Shown here piece after piece: positions 1 through 13,400 of a stretch of 64,000 nt of DNA. A program made the position numbers and the translations under genes. The notes beneath the pieces are model-generated. The model made no database searches. It saw only the letters and a program-made list of their open reading frames with translations, and was not told the origin of the DNA. The DNA is taken from contig CP142453.1 of the NCBI GenBank assembly GCA_038049695.1, positions 3,254,501-3,318,500 on the forward strand, given 5' to 3'. The first letter of the stretch is position 1. Each line of letters begins with the position of its first letter. This stretch comes from Cinnamomum chago (taxonomy: Eukaryota > Streptophyta > Magnoliopsida > Laurales > Lauraceae).

Positions 1-405
1 AAGTAGTAAGTACCAAAATATTAAACCATCAAATTGTTTAAATAGGTTTAGATATTGCAGGCCCCAACATAGCTGGGACAAGGCTGAACTTTTTTTGGGT
101 TCGGGGGTTTCTATTATAGTTTTTGGTACCTCTCTGTGGGTGTGCACGTGTTGAATCTGTGTGAATTAACTAATAATCATGTCCGCTTAGAGTTTAGATA
201 GGCCCGTACTTGTAGTTGGTGGGAATTTGGATTGTGTGGTCCTATTGGCTATAGACCCGTAATCATGGTATGGCGTTGGTATGTGAAATACTATATAAAG
301 TTTGTGACACAGATGCCATTGATCATGGTAAGATGATTTCAGACTTATAATCCAATAAAATGTCAGAAGGAAAAAAGTTCTAACAAAAATGAACACCCAA
401 ATAAT

Positions 406-545
406 GGACGATTTTCTCCTGCACACCTGTGCACTGCACATCCATACTGTTCATCATGCGGGATCCGATGAAATTGAAGGGGGTCCCTCCTTTGGCGATG
501 GTCTGGATGGGCACAACCGCAGGTGTGTGCAGGAGAAAATTCTCC
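406..545. mobile_element. 140-bp MITE, 21-bp TIRs
   Basis: The two ends are inverted copies over 21 bp with two mismatches, sharing TTTTCTCCTGCACAC. Direct flanks CCAAATAAT (397-405) and CCAAAATAAT (546-555) look like a roughly 9-bp target duplication with a 1-nt indel, fitting a non-autonomous Mutator- or hAT-like element. No coding capacity; overlapping ORFs are chance. Confidence 0.7.
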
Positions 546-826
546 CCAAAATAATTGCAGGTAAGGACCTAAGTACCATGCTAATGCAACAACAGCCACA
601 ATTCTAAAAAATAAACCTGCCAAAGTCAATGAGAATTCATAAATTTCAAACTGTTCTCTCTCTGCGGTCAATTTTCAACAAATACAACGAAAAATATGTT
701 AAAGAGCAAATGTAATGGGAAACCTGTAATAGGACAATTGAAATAATAAACTAAGTATGGTGCCTGAATAGGCAGTAAAAGTAGTCAAAATATCATTATA
801 ACAAATAAAATTAACCTTGTCCAATG

Positions 827-828
827 AG

Positions 829-861
<33 letters not shown>
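827..861. repeat. (AT)n(AG)n microsatellite at a splice donor
   Basis: Alternating AT followed by AG repeats. On the minus strand this is (CT)n(AT)n starting about 4 nt inside the intron that follows exon 28. Confidence 0.9.
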
Positions 862-862
<1 letters not shown>

Positions 863-865
863 CAC

Positions 866-985
866 CGTCAATGACGTATCTGTCCCAGTTAAATGGAGCT
901 TGTACACAACACCGTACTGGAAAATAAAAAATCTGAGACTCAGGATAGTCTCCAATATCCTTCCTCTCAGCGTACGAATATGTGC
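866..985 (-). CDS. GSL10: Callose synthase exon 28, last exon in window
   Basis: Encodes [20 protein letters not shown] then [20 protein letters not shown], 40 codons in phase 0. Acceptor tgcag; donor ACG|gtgctc, a few nt from a (CT)n(AT)n microsatellite. The family continues with about 130 residues; none is found at 1-865, so the rest must lie left of position 1. Confidence 0.93.
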
Positions 986-1431
986 CTGCACATGTGATAT
1001 TTTACTACAGGAACAGAGAACATATGCAGACAAAAAGATATAATAGAATTAAGCATCCTCAGCACATTGATGGAACAAAATGAAATCATGAAACAATTTA
1101 TTAGTAAAAATCAAGTAAAGATTTTTTCCAAGATACCTACTTTGAAACATCTAAAAGTAAACAGCATTAACAGAGAGACATTAAAGTGTGACTAAGCATC
1201 TATTATCATCATATTCAACAAAAAGACATGGCTGAAGAGATGAACCTAGAAGTGAAGCACAACAAAGACTTTCTACTAGAAAGAGGCAAGACGCCCAACA
1301 CCTTCGAGAGTAAGTGCACTGACAGGGAAGAGTGTCGAGTTAGTGGATGAAGAGGGGGGATAGATAGCTATGAAATCTAGGAATACATGTAAAATGTAGC
1401 CCCCTGTAGAAGAAGAGCTTCCTGCTGTCAG

Positions 1432-1496
<65 letters not shown>

Positions 1497-4400
1497 GAGA
1501 AATTTTGGGTACAAAATTAGGGAAAGTTTTTAGAGGCGAGTTAGGGTTCAAAAGGACATAAATTTAATGAAAAAACATAAGAGATTCAGAGAGTTATGAG
1601 TTGGAGATGTACTGGACTTGGTTTAGAGGGTTTAGATAGGTTTCAGGACTGAGAAGAACGAGTTTTTGAAGGGTGATGAAATTGAATTTAAAAAATAGAG
1701 AAATGAAGAATATGATGCCCAGATATGGACACGAGTACGGGCACAGATATGGGTACGGCATTTAAAAAAAATATATACATGTAAATATTTGATTAGGAAT
1801 TTATTTTAGGTGGAACACTATTTTATTTCAATTTAGGGCTCAAACAATGCAAAGCCCACTATATGGATCAAATTTTTGATAAGATGGGCCTCACTAGACA
1901 ACTAGACAATAGCTCAACATAGAAAAAAAAAGAAAACAAAACAAAAGTGGGCCTCTGACTGACTGGCCCAATAACCCAACATTAAAAAAGAAAGAAAAAA
2001 AAAGCTCTATGGGCCCGTACTCCTTTAGAAAAGGTGAGGGGATACTTTCCCCTTTTCGCTGACAACTCAACTCTCCAGGGCATGAACTGATAAAAAAAAA
2101 AAAAAAAAACCGTAGGTTCAACATAGAAAAAAGAAGAAGAAGAGTCGTCGTCATCGAAGGAACAATAGCAGCCCCAGCCGAATCAGGTTAGGGCTCCTCT
2201 TCCTCCCCTCCACCTCTTCTTCTTCTTCTTCTTCTTTTTTTTCCTTTTGTTTGCATAGAGAGAGGGATCGATAAGGGGCTTCAGCAGAAATCCATCGAAA
2301 CGGACAAAATTTTCAAAAATATTGAGTGAAAAATAATACAAAGCCGTATCCTGAAATTGGGTGCCGTATCCAAGCCATATCCCGTACCCGGATCAGTATC
2401 GGTACGGGTACAATGGGGCATTTGCCGTACCCGAGTATCATAGAATGAAGAACGACAAAAAGAAGAATGAAGCGAGGATTATAACCGGATCGTTTGCTAT
2501 GATACCATGCAGAACTTTAGAGACTACATCATGGATAAATTCTGTGTTATTTCATTGAGAATATCCAATGGCTATTTATAGAGTACAATCAAGACATTAA
2601 CTTAAACTCAGAAACCTAATCACATCAAAATAGAAAACCCATCACATCATAATTCCAACCCAATTTAATCCCAATCACATTATAACATCCTAATTTAAGA
2701 CATTCTCATCATAATAAATTAGCCCAAAACTGCTGTTTAACATATATAATAACCACAACTTGTAGTACTTGTCAACATCAATATAGTTATCCATTCAGCA
2801 GCTTCATTACCGTTCTTGGCAATGAAGCAACCGCAAAAAGTAATAGTGAAATACATGCCATCAACAGACACCAAACTAAAGTCCAAAACGATAAAGGGAA
2901 GCTAGGTTAAACAGTTCCCTTCCGAACCCTGCCAAGACTTTAATTTTTCACATCTGCCACGGAAAATGTTTTTCCACACACCTAAAAGATCTTGGGAACA
3001 TAGATTATACCTAAGGGCCATGTCCCATCACCATCATTAGTTGTAGATTAAACTTTAGAGTATGCATGCTAATTGCTATCATCATTTGTGCTGCATTTCT
3101 GCATCTTGAGCACTTTCCGTTGAATGAAAAAAAAAAAAAAATCGTAATTTGAGGATACTGATCTAAACAAAAATCAACAAGTGCTACTGATTGGATGAAT
3201 CAAAAGTTCACAAAAATGAATACTTAACTGACTACAGAGGTAGATAACACGAGAGGATGAACAAAGAGTCACAGATTTATTTCTGTTTTTTCAAAAGACT
3301 TGAGAAATTTCCCCATGGGAGGCTTTTACTACAGAAAGTTTCTGTCATCCTGACCTTTTGAACACTATTGATGATAATATATTCTTCACGTGGATGCCCA
3401 AGTGTGAATAGGTATTAAAATGGGCCAGGCTGGACCAGTCCAAGGTACATCTGAGACCAGATCAACTTTGCCAGCTAGGGGCTGAGGCCTTAATTTTTTT
3501 TGTTTAGACAGGCAAGGAATTAGGCAAGTTAGGGTTGTTCGAGAAGTTGATATACAGGGCTCAAAAGAAATTGTGAGCACAATCCATCTATCTAGCAGCT
3601 TGCAGAGACGAACTTCAGGTCAATCTGGCTGAACCAATTTGCACATATTAGAGAATGCTAAATCAATGTTCAATAGATTGTTCCAAATCTGTAACTGTTT
3701 GTTGTAAGGATCAGAATAAAAAAGAAAAAAAAGTAAAGCGAAATGTTATCTTAATGTGTGGCAACCTTTTTTTTTTTTGGTTCGAGGCGGAGATTGGATA
3801 AGTAGACACAGAAAACTCTTACGCATAGAGTGTAACCACTATAAAATAAATGCAATGAAATTTTTACAGACACTAGCAAAGTCTAAGAATCTGACAAAAT
3901 ACCAGTTCCTCATCCCACCAAGCTTCCCAGCTTTCCTCTCCCTTCACTCCAATTCCACCTCTATAGAAAAGCCAATTTGTCCAGTCCCTAAAATCCTCCA
4001 CTGTCCTGAACAGGAGATTGAAAATGCAAATCCACTATGCTGTAGGAGTGGAACAAAAAATAAATAGAACACATAAAGATAGAAAAAGAATTAGTGGATG
4101 CTTACTTCTGCCACTCAAACCCAGATGGATTGAACACATAAGGAGCAAAAAGCCAAGACAATGCCATGAACCAACTGCTGACAGTAATAAGAATGTAGGA
4201 TACTGCGCCACTTTCATAATACCCATATGCAAGGAATACCACCAACAGAAGTACAACTTCTAACCTACATCTCAAAACAAAACTGATATTAAATTCAGCC
4301 TTTTATTTAACTAGTTGATATAAAGATCCTAAATCAGAAACTACAAACCCTTTCACAAAATGGCTGCGGGAGTAAAGCCTGTAATTTTCTGAAAACTTTA

Positions 4401-7400
4401 TGTGGCGAACAACAAATCCCCTACCAGTTGCTTGATACTGTACCCAGGATGATTCGAGAAAAATACTGATTAGCTTATACAGGAAAAAAAATGAGATGCA
4501 CAAAAAACATGAAGAAGAGAGTATAAGCACTTGCCCTAGCACCACCATGGAGAATAGTCCGACCGAAGTAGTGAGTCCTTGTGCCAAGTGAAAATGTGAA
4601 ATATACAGAACACAGCTGAAGTTGCATGGTTATAAAACTGACAACAGCCTGCAGAAGGAACCATTTAATGATTTAATCACTGCAGTAGTTACAAAGAAAA
4701 AGTTCATGTGCATATGGCACAACTCTGGGATCTTGTCTGGGTTCACATGCAAACAGAGGTTTATGGCTTTTTAACACCACAAATTAAAAAGAGGAAAGGG
4801 TTAGTCCATGAAAAATGTTGAAGAACTTTTTGTTTAAACCGCTTGTCCCATTGGCTTGCATCCAGGAGTGAACACTTCTAAAGTTACAGTGCCACTGCCA
4901 CCTATCTGATGTGGAATTAAATTTTGATTCTTTGGTTCTAACAGTTCCAACAGTGTCTTTGGTTCTGTTTTGACTCTGATTACATCACAATGTCATGTCA
5001 TACACAGCAACAAAGTATACTACCAAAGCAGAAACGACAGACTTGATGTCAAGATCTTCTCAATGCAGGGAAGAATGATGCAGATTCAGTGGGCCAATGA
5101 CATGCGGCCTGTGTGACATCTATAGCAGAACTGCTGTGCACAATTTTGATGGTACCAAGGGGAGGAAACACCACGTCCAGTTGATGTAGGTCAATGGTCA
5201 GACCATAATGGTACCGTAGGCCACATGTGATAACAGATATATGAAAATTAATAAAGAAGAGAGATACCTGAGAGAAATTGTGTACCAAATTTTGTTGTGA
5301 AGCCTCTCTTTTTAATGCTTACTGCGAAGGAAGTAATCAAGCCCCCAATTATAATCTCATTCATCATCATCATCAAAGCCTTGTCCCAACTATGTTCAGG
5401 TCAGCTTCACAAATTATGTTTCTCCATTCCGATCTATCTTCCGCCAAATCCTTAGATAAGTTACACTTCATATCTATTTTTACTACCTTCGTCCACATCC
5501 TCTTTTGGCCTACCCCTTCCCCCTGGTGGGCCATCAACCTTTATAGTCAAACTTTTCTATACCGGCGCTGTTCCCAACCTACGTTGGACATGCCCAAACC
5601 CTCTCAAACGGATTTTTCTAATTTTATCTCCTATTGTTGCTACCCCAATTATAATCCAATTATAAACCCCATATAGATACTAATAACCAATATACATAGT
5701 CAGCTAACAGCTAATGAAAGATTGGAAGGACAACAGATAGTACAGTACACAATAGAAGATATGGTGTCAAGCGTACACATTTGGCTGATGGCTCTCTACA
5801 ACGCGTGTAACAGTCCAGCCAATATGGATGATGGCTGGACCAATTGTAGAGTTCTTAGCTTGACTATTTATTCCAGTTCATTAAGTAAACAGCTTAAGGG
5901 GACATTTAAGTCTTTTTGCTTTTAGATAACTTTGTAAGGCTAGGATTAAAACCGACACTTTTATAAGTGTTTTGAGTCATAGGCCTTGAGGCTCACCTTG
6001 GGTGGAGCTTCCCAACAACCCCACAAGTCTAACACCCATAAGTCCAAGGCAGTGTTTGCATCTAGGGCATATGTCACGATCTGAGGTGTTATGAAGGTTG
6101 CACGTCAGTCAGCCTCTATACTAGAAAGCCTATGCCGCATTAAAATGTCATCATCAAAGCCTTGTCCCAACTATGTTGGATCAGCTACATAAATTCTGTT
6201 TCTTTATAATGGATCTATCCCGAGCCAAATTCTCACATAAGTTGCACTTCATTAGATTTATTTTTACCGCTTCCATCCACATCCTCTTTGGCCTACTACT
6301 TTCCCTTGGTGGACCATCAACTTGCATAACCAAACTTTTCCATATCGGCGTCGTTACTGGCCTACGTTAGATATGCCCAAACCGTCTCAAATGAGTTTTC
6401 CTAATTTTACCTCCTATTGATGCTTCTAATTTTATCCTTCCTAGTTTTACCAAAGATCCACTTCAACATTCTCATCTCTACTACATCCATTTTGTGCATA
6501 TGTTGCTTCTTGATTGACCAATATCCTGCACCAGAGGCCATTGCTGGTCTAATCACTTTCTCGTAAAATTTCCCCTTCAATCTTTTTGTCATTCGTCGGT
6601 CACAAAGCACTCCACAAGCAAGTCTCCACTTCAACCATCCCACTTTTATCCTATGGTCGACATCTTCATCAATCACCCCATCCTTACTAATTATCAAGCA
6701 AAGGTAATGGAATGAATCTCTTTGTAGCATCTCCAAGGCTTCAATTCTCACAGTAGTTTTAGCATTTTGTATATGCCCACTAAAATTGCAATCCATATAT
6801 TCTGTTTTTGTAAGGCTTATTTTAAAGTCATTGGATTCTAAAGCCTCCCGCCATCTCTAGAGTTTTGCATTTAGACCGTCTCTTTATTCATTTACCAACA
6901 CTATATCATCTACAAACAACATACACCAAGGTACTTCCTCTTCAATATGGGCAGTTAACTCATCCGTAACTAGTGCAAAGCGATAAGGGCTTAAAGTCGA
7001 CCCCCGGATGCAAACCTATAGTCAATAGGAACTCACTTGTCTCTCCACATGTAGTTCTCACACTTGTTACCACTTCTTCATACATGTTTTTAATAATTTC
7101 ATTATCTAGGTACCCTGTCATAAGCTCTTATTAGACCAATGAAGATCATATACAGATTTTTCTTCTTCGCTCGATATTTTTCTATTAATTGACTAAGTGA
7201 GAAGATAGCTTTCATAGTTGACCTCGTTGACATGAAATCGAATTGGTTTTCAGATATTTTGGTCTTCTGTTTAAGTCTTTACTCTCTCCCATAGCTTCAT
7301 AGCATGACTTATAAGTTTAATCCCACGATAGTTGGTACAATTTTGTACATCTCCTTTGTTATTATATAGGAACTACAACACTTCTTCTCCATTCCCCCAT

Positions 7401-10400
7401 TCAAATGGACCACACACACCCATGGGTTTGAATTGATCCAAATGGATTGGACCAGTGGATCGAGGGTCAAAGTTTTGTTTTATATAAAACCATTAAACTT
7501 GTGGTCTACGCATGAAGGGGTTAGGGGCATCAGATTGACTTCAAATTTGATACCTAGCGTGGTCCCACTTGGGATCTTTTGAACCCCCTTGCTCCATGAT
7601 TTGTTGGGTCCTTGGTGGGCCCCAACAACTGGTATGTACTGTAAGGAAGTACCGTAAGGATGTATAGGAGCAGGGCCCATTTATGTATGTATGAGTGTGT
7701 GTGTGTACACGCTGGTTATCAAGCGCACACTGGGTGCAGAGTGGCCACCCAGCTGTGGGGCCCACTATTGGTCCATCTAAATGGACAAAAAGGGGAACCC
7801 CACTAAAATACACTATATCCATGAGGTTAACACCCATGCGATTGGACCACACTCACAGATCGATTGCACACCAATGCAAATGGACAACGAAGTTGTTAAA
7901 CTTGTGGGGCCCAGATGAAGATGATAGGATGAGGGCCCCAAACTTGGTAGGTAGATGGATCCCACCCAGATCTTGAAAACCTTGGTCCCATTCTCAGGTG
8001 GGCCCCACAGCCCGGCATGCAATACGCTCACTGTATAACTACTCTCCCTCTCTCTCTCTCTATATATATATCTATCTATCTCCTATGAGAGATATCTCTC
8101 ACCTTATATGAGAGATAGGGGTGAGGGCCCTCACATTTAAGTTGTTGGCATTGGAAATAGATGTGAGGGCCCCACCCAATCTCTTAGTTAAGGTGAGAGA
8201 TATCTCTCATAGGCGCATCTCACACACACACACATAAATATATATAAAAGAGCATCTCTCACCTTACTATGAGAGATAGGGTGGGGGGACCTCACATTTA
8301 AGTTGTTGGCATTGGATATGGATGTGAGGGTGGTCCAGTAAGGTGAGAGATGCTCTCATAGGAGCATCTCCCTATATATATGTATGTATATATATGGGAG
8401 GTGGTCCAGTAAGGACCGTCCTTACGGTTTACGGTGCAGACCGCCTATTGGGGCCCACCATGAGACCCTATTGGCCATGGTATAAGGTGGGATTGAAAGA
8501 TCCAAGTGGGGCCAACTTACATATCAAATTTGAAGTCAATCTAATACCTCTAACCCCTTCATCCATGGTTTAGAAGTTTAATAGCTTTATATCAAAGAAG
8601 AAAAACTGACCCTCAATCCAATGGTCTAGTTCATCCGAATCCATGCAAATTCATGGAATTCAGTGCCTATAAGGGGGTTATGAATGAGTGGTCAATTTGG
8701 ATTGGTCATAAGGTGGGCCCCAGTGGGGGTTCTGAACGGTGTAGACATGGAAATACTCTTGTGAGAGCTAGTTCTCACTGTGATGGGCCCCACCTCTCAC
8801 CAATCCGAACCATCCACACACGGGACCCCCCCAAATGATGCTGAAGCCCATGGATTTGCACCCATCCGAATGGATTGGGTCGTTGGATCTAGGGTAAAAA
8901 AAATTTCATTAATATAAGTCATTAAACTCGTGGGCCACAAATCAAGGGGTTAGAGGCATAGGATTGAACCCAAACTTGATAGCTGGGCCCATAAAGGATG
9001 GCTCTTTCCATCCCCTGAGGTCCCGTGATCAGTGGGGCCCCATCATGCTAGCTCTCACCTAAGACGGTGAGAGCTATTTCTCACAGGAGCATTTCCCATA
9101 TATATACATATGAAAAGTTTGAATTATAGATTTTAAGCTATGGAAACAATTTCTTTTAGCTTGCACCATATGATCAAATGGACATACTGTGGGAAAACTT
9201 GTCTATTGATTTTAATCACATTTGATCAGCTATGACGGTCACACCTCGAGATTCAGGAAATCCAAATCTCAAGGCACGAGACATTGGCTCTAAAAACTAT
9301 GCATTTGATAACCATAGCAAAACAGTGGAAAGAAGTGAAAAAAAATATATATACATTTCTTCCCTCAAACAAAGAATGCAAGTGCTGCAAGTGCAAGGTA
9401 TGAGGAGAAGGGGGAACCAATAATTATTTATAATTAATTAGAAGCAACAATTTAGGTTGTGGGGAGACAAATTACTTAGCCCAAAGAAGGATTTATGGAA
9501 AATTTGAATTCATATAGCCAAAATCCTAGATAGATGAGATAAACAAGGGTTTGATGATAATGATGCTGCTGCTGATGATGATGATGAAGAAGATGATGAT
9601 AAACACTTAGGCCCCAAATACAACGCATTCAACAAAATTTAATGCACACCATTGATAGGCAGTATCAAGAGCTTGTTACCTTTAGAAAGCCCTGCTCCAA
9701 TATGAAGCCCAGAATCATTGGTACAGCAGTAAAGACACCAACTTGAAACAGAAACTGAGTGTTGAGAGCAGCACTCAGGGCAGTGTTTTTCAGTATATCA
9801 GCTTTATCCTGAATGGATTCGCCAACTCCAGACAAGGCCTGAAATCAGACATGTTTTGTAGCTCAACAATGTATGCAAGAATAAGCTAACCAGAAAAGTG
9901 TAACTCAGTTATAACTTTGATATAAAAGTAAACCAATACTAGGTACAAATACTGGAGAGAAATGAAACATATACTGATACTGATTTCGAGATGGAAACAT
10001 TAATGCTTATATGGACTTGAGCTGGGCCCAACTTTGCATGATCTAAACCATTCATATCACAAGCCTTCATATAGATGTGCATGGCCTCAAATTCCACTTC
10101 AGCTAGAGCAATATACACTGTTGGATTGATCAATGAGTCAAAAATGACTATCTATAGATGAATCCAATCATGGTGAAACTTACCCCAATGATGCAGTTCA
10201 TTCCCGAGGAAATAAACTTCGGCAACTGCATATTTTTGGAAAAGCCTGTGATTTAAATAGATTGGTTCAAGTAAAGATGGGCTCCATGTGGGCCAATGGG
10301 AATGCTTGCATGGAAACTTCCATGCGGTCATCAACATATGATCATTCCAAAATACTAGGAAACACAAAAGGACATGCTGAAAAGCAATGATGAACCCCTA

Positions 10401-13400
10401 AGACTCCTCTAAGTGATAAAATAAAGGGAAATTTTCAAAAAAAGTATAGAACTTCTGATTTTCAAAAAAGTACGTCAAGATTTGAATATTTAAAAAAAAA
10501 AAACATAAAAGTTTTCCACTACTCTGTCAATCAAGTCCTCTCCGTAAAAAAGCTTTAAAAATGACAAAAGTACCCTTCCCTTACGATAGGTTTGTCTTTT
10601 ATTAACCTTTTTCCTCTCCAAAACCAACCATTTTGATTTGCTGAAGCGGGCCCCACTAGGTCATTTGGGGTGGATTCCATCATTTTTCTTAAATGGTTTA
10701 TTAGAGGGAAGTTTTGAAGAAGGACATAAGGGTATTTTTGTCATTTTTCAAACTTTTGTCTTAGAGAGGACTTGATTGAAAGAAATATGAAAAACCTTTA
10801 TACTCTTTTGAAATATTCAAATTTTTATGTGCTTTTTTAAAAACAAGGCAAAATGGGACTTATGGCAGGGCCAGAAAGAATTACATGTTTCTAGTAAATA
10901 AGTTTCAAATTAACCATATGGCAGGGCTGGAAAGAATTAAGTATGTTTCTAGTAAATAAGTTTCAAATTAAATCAAACCTTTCAGTATTTTTGAATTAGT
11001 AAATGGTGATCAATGAGGGTAACTAAATTAATAGATCAGAAAACACTAAATTTAATAAAATGTTTGTAGAATTCCTTGTGCTCTGTATGTATTAGTTAAA
11101 TGAGAATTAAATGATTTCCACTGCATTTAATTTATGTGTTTGAATCTCACATTGCGGACTTAACTTGTAAATTTCATGCCCGAGACTCGGATTCTAGATG
11201 GCCAAACTGAGCGAACAAATCAGATACTTACGGACATGTTGAGAGCTTGTGTTCTCAATTTTAGTGGTGATTGGGATGATCAGCTACCGTTGATGGAGTT
11301 TGCCTATAATAATAGTTTTCACTCAAGCATTCAGATGGCCCCAATTGAAGCATTGTATGGGTGGAGTTGTAGAAATCCAGTTTCTTGGGAAGAAGTTGGT
11401 AAAAAAAGCAGCCTTCATGGCCCAGAACTAATAGAAACAACAAGAAAGAATGTTCTAATCCTTGAGGGAAGATTGAGGGCATCTAAAACTAGATAGAAGA
11501 GCTATGCTGGCAACAAAAGAAGAGAACTAGAATTTCAAGTTGGGGATCAAGTGTTCTTGAAAGTGGCACCGACGAAGGGTGTGATGAGGTTTGGCAAGAA
11601 AGGCAAGCTAAGCCCCAGATACATTGGTCTTTTTGAGATTTACTGGGCGAGTAAGAGGAGTTGCCTACAAGTAAGCACTTCTGCCTCAGCTTTCTAGAGT
11701 GCATAATGTGTTTCATGTGTTGACGTTGAAATATGTACTAGACCTGTTACATGTTCTTAGGTCCGAGCAAATTGATATTCAAGAAGATCTGACGTATGAA
11801 GAACAGCCAGTACAGATTTTGGAAAGTAAGGAGTGAAAACTGCAGACCAAGAAGCTCCGTTGGGTGAAGGTGCTCTGGCAATATCATAGGCAGCAAGTGA
11901 CTACTTGGGAGTGCGAAGGAGATAGCTGGGAGCAGTTTCCTCATCTTTTTACTTGAGGTATGTTGGTTAATTTGGAGGACTAAATTTCCTGAGGGGAGGG
12001 ATGCAAGAACCTGATCCCAAAAATGTTTGATTTTTAATTTTAGAATTTATCTATTTATTTTTTATTGATATGAATTCTTTTGTGATGTTAGGAAATAATT
12101 AATTAATTAACTGATTTGAATAGCATGAATTGGACTTATTGGTCTTATTTTCTAAATATTATGGTTACTCTGAATTAAACTAATTTTTGCTTTGGGCCAA
12201 ATAGTGAGTGCCAATAAGGTTTAGGGGCAGCTTGGGTTAGTCGACCCATTTTTATGGTCTGGTTCAGTGTTATTTTGGTGTCAGAGGGACCCATTTACAA
12301 GTTATCTGAGATTTCTCATTGGTGGATTTAAATAAACTTGGCCAAGACCCACCAGATTTGTACAATCTAAGAGAAACCAATGGTTTGATGCTACTATGAT
12401 ATTGTGGAACCTAAATCTTTATTTCTTATTGTCACCCAACGTGGAGACTCATTGTCGACATCTCCATGTCAAAAACAACCGAAACCCCTTCCTTATTCTC
12501 CTCCTCCTTACTGATAGTTAATATTAAGGCCCTTTTGTTGGCGATTTATTCCTTTCTAGCATTGGTAGTTTTATTAAAATGCTTAGTAAAGTAGTTTGGA
12601 AATTTAATAAAATGTTTCTAGAAATCCTTGCTCGTTTGGCACTTTACTAGAATGGTAAAAGTCAAGTAAAGCCTCCATTTTTCCAGACAATGCTTTACTT
12701 CACTTCATTTCACTTGATTTTAAAAGTAAAATTACCAAATGGGCAGGCTTGTTTGGATAAATGAGTGGAGTAAAGTGAAGTAGGTTTCACATGAGGATTG
12801 AAGTGGAGGAGAAGTGGGTTGAAGTTAAGTACGTACTTCACTTCACTCTATTTGGATGTTTGGTGTGAAGTTAAGGTTAGGAGTAGAATCAACTTTTACT
12901 CAAGGCAACATGAGTATTTAGTGTTGAAGTGAAACAAATATACACATGGCCAACAACAATTCTTCATTTGTCAGGCCAAACTCATCCAAACATGGTAGGG
13001 TTGAAATTTTAAACCGTTAGAGCACATTTAACTTCACTTTACTCTATTTTTGACCTATCCAAACAGGCCTAGGGATTTTTGAAGTGTATTGCTGAACATA
13101 AAATAAAAACTTAGCAGTATATAATAAAAATCCACTGTAATCATAAACATTTTGTTCCAGTCATTTAGACTCACATAGGAGTAACGGTGACAATCGAAAC
13201 CCATAACAGGCCCAACTTTTACCTAACGGCCATCATTTTTAACCATGCTTCAACTCTAGTGAGGAACAAAAGAATAAAATTTAATTTAAATGGCGCATTA
13301 AATTGGAACTTATTAAAGTAAATTAGTTAAATACCAATAATACCATGCTGCATCGTCCCATCTATACTTTATAATTGTCCAGACTACAATTATTCAATTG

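Noticed and set aside
363..671. Possible C-terminal callose synthase exon in the first kilobase
   Set aside because: None of the three minus frames contains the expected WSW, FIPTGWG or MMFNQAFSRG motifs; the sequence is a MITE plus AT-rich DNA.
4438..4532. GT donor inside gcaagtgctt for exon 24
   Set aside because: Using it adds four bases and shifts the frame so that exon 25 no longer reads YQATGRGF.
9939..10367. Two short minus-strand ORFs in intron 22
   Set aside because: No similarity to the callose synthase at the expected position (exons 22 and 23 join directly in phase) and no other domain.
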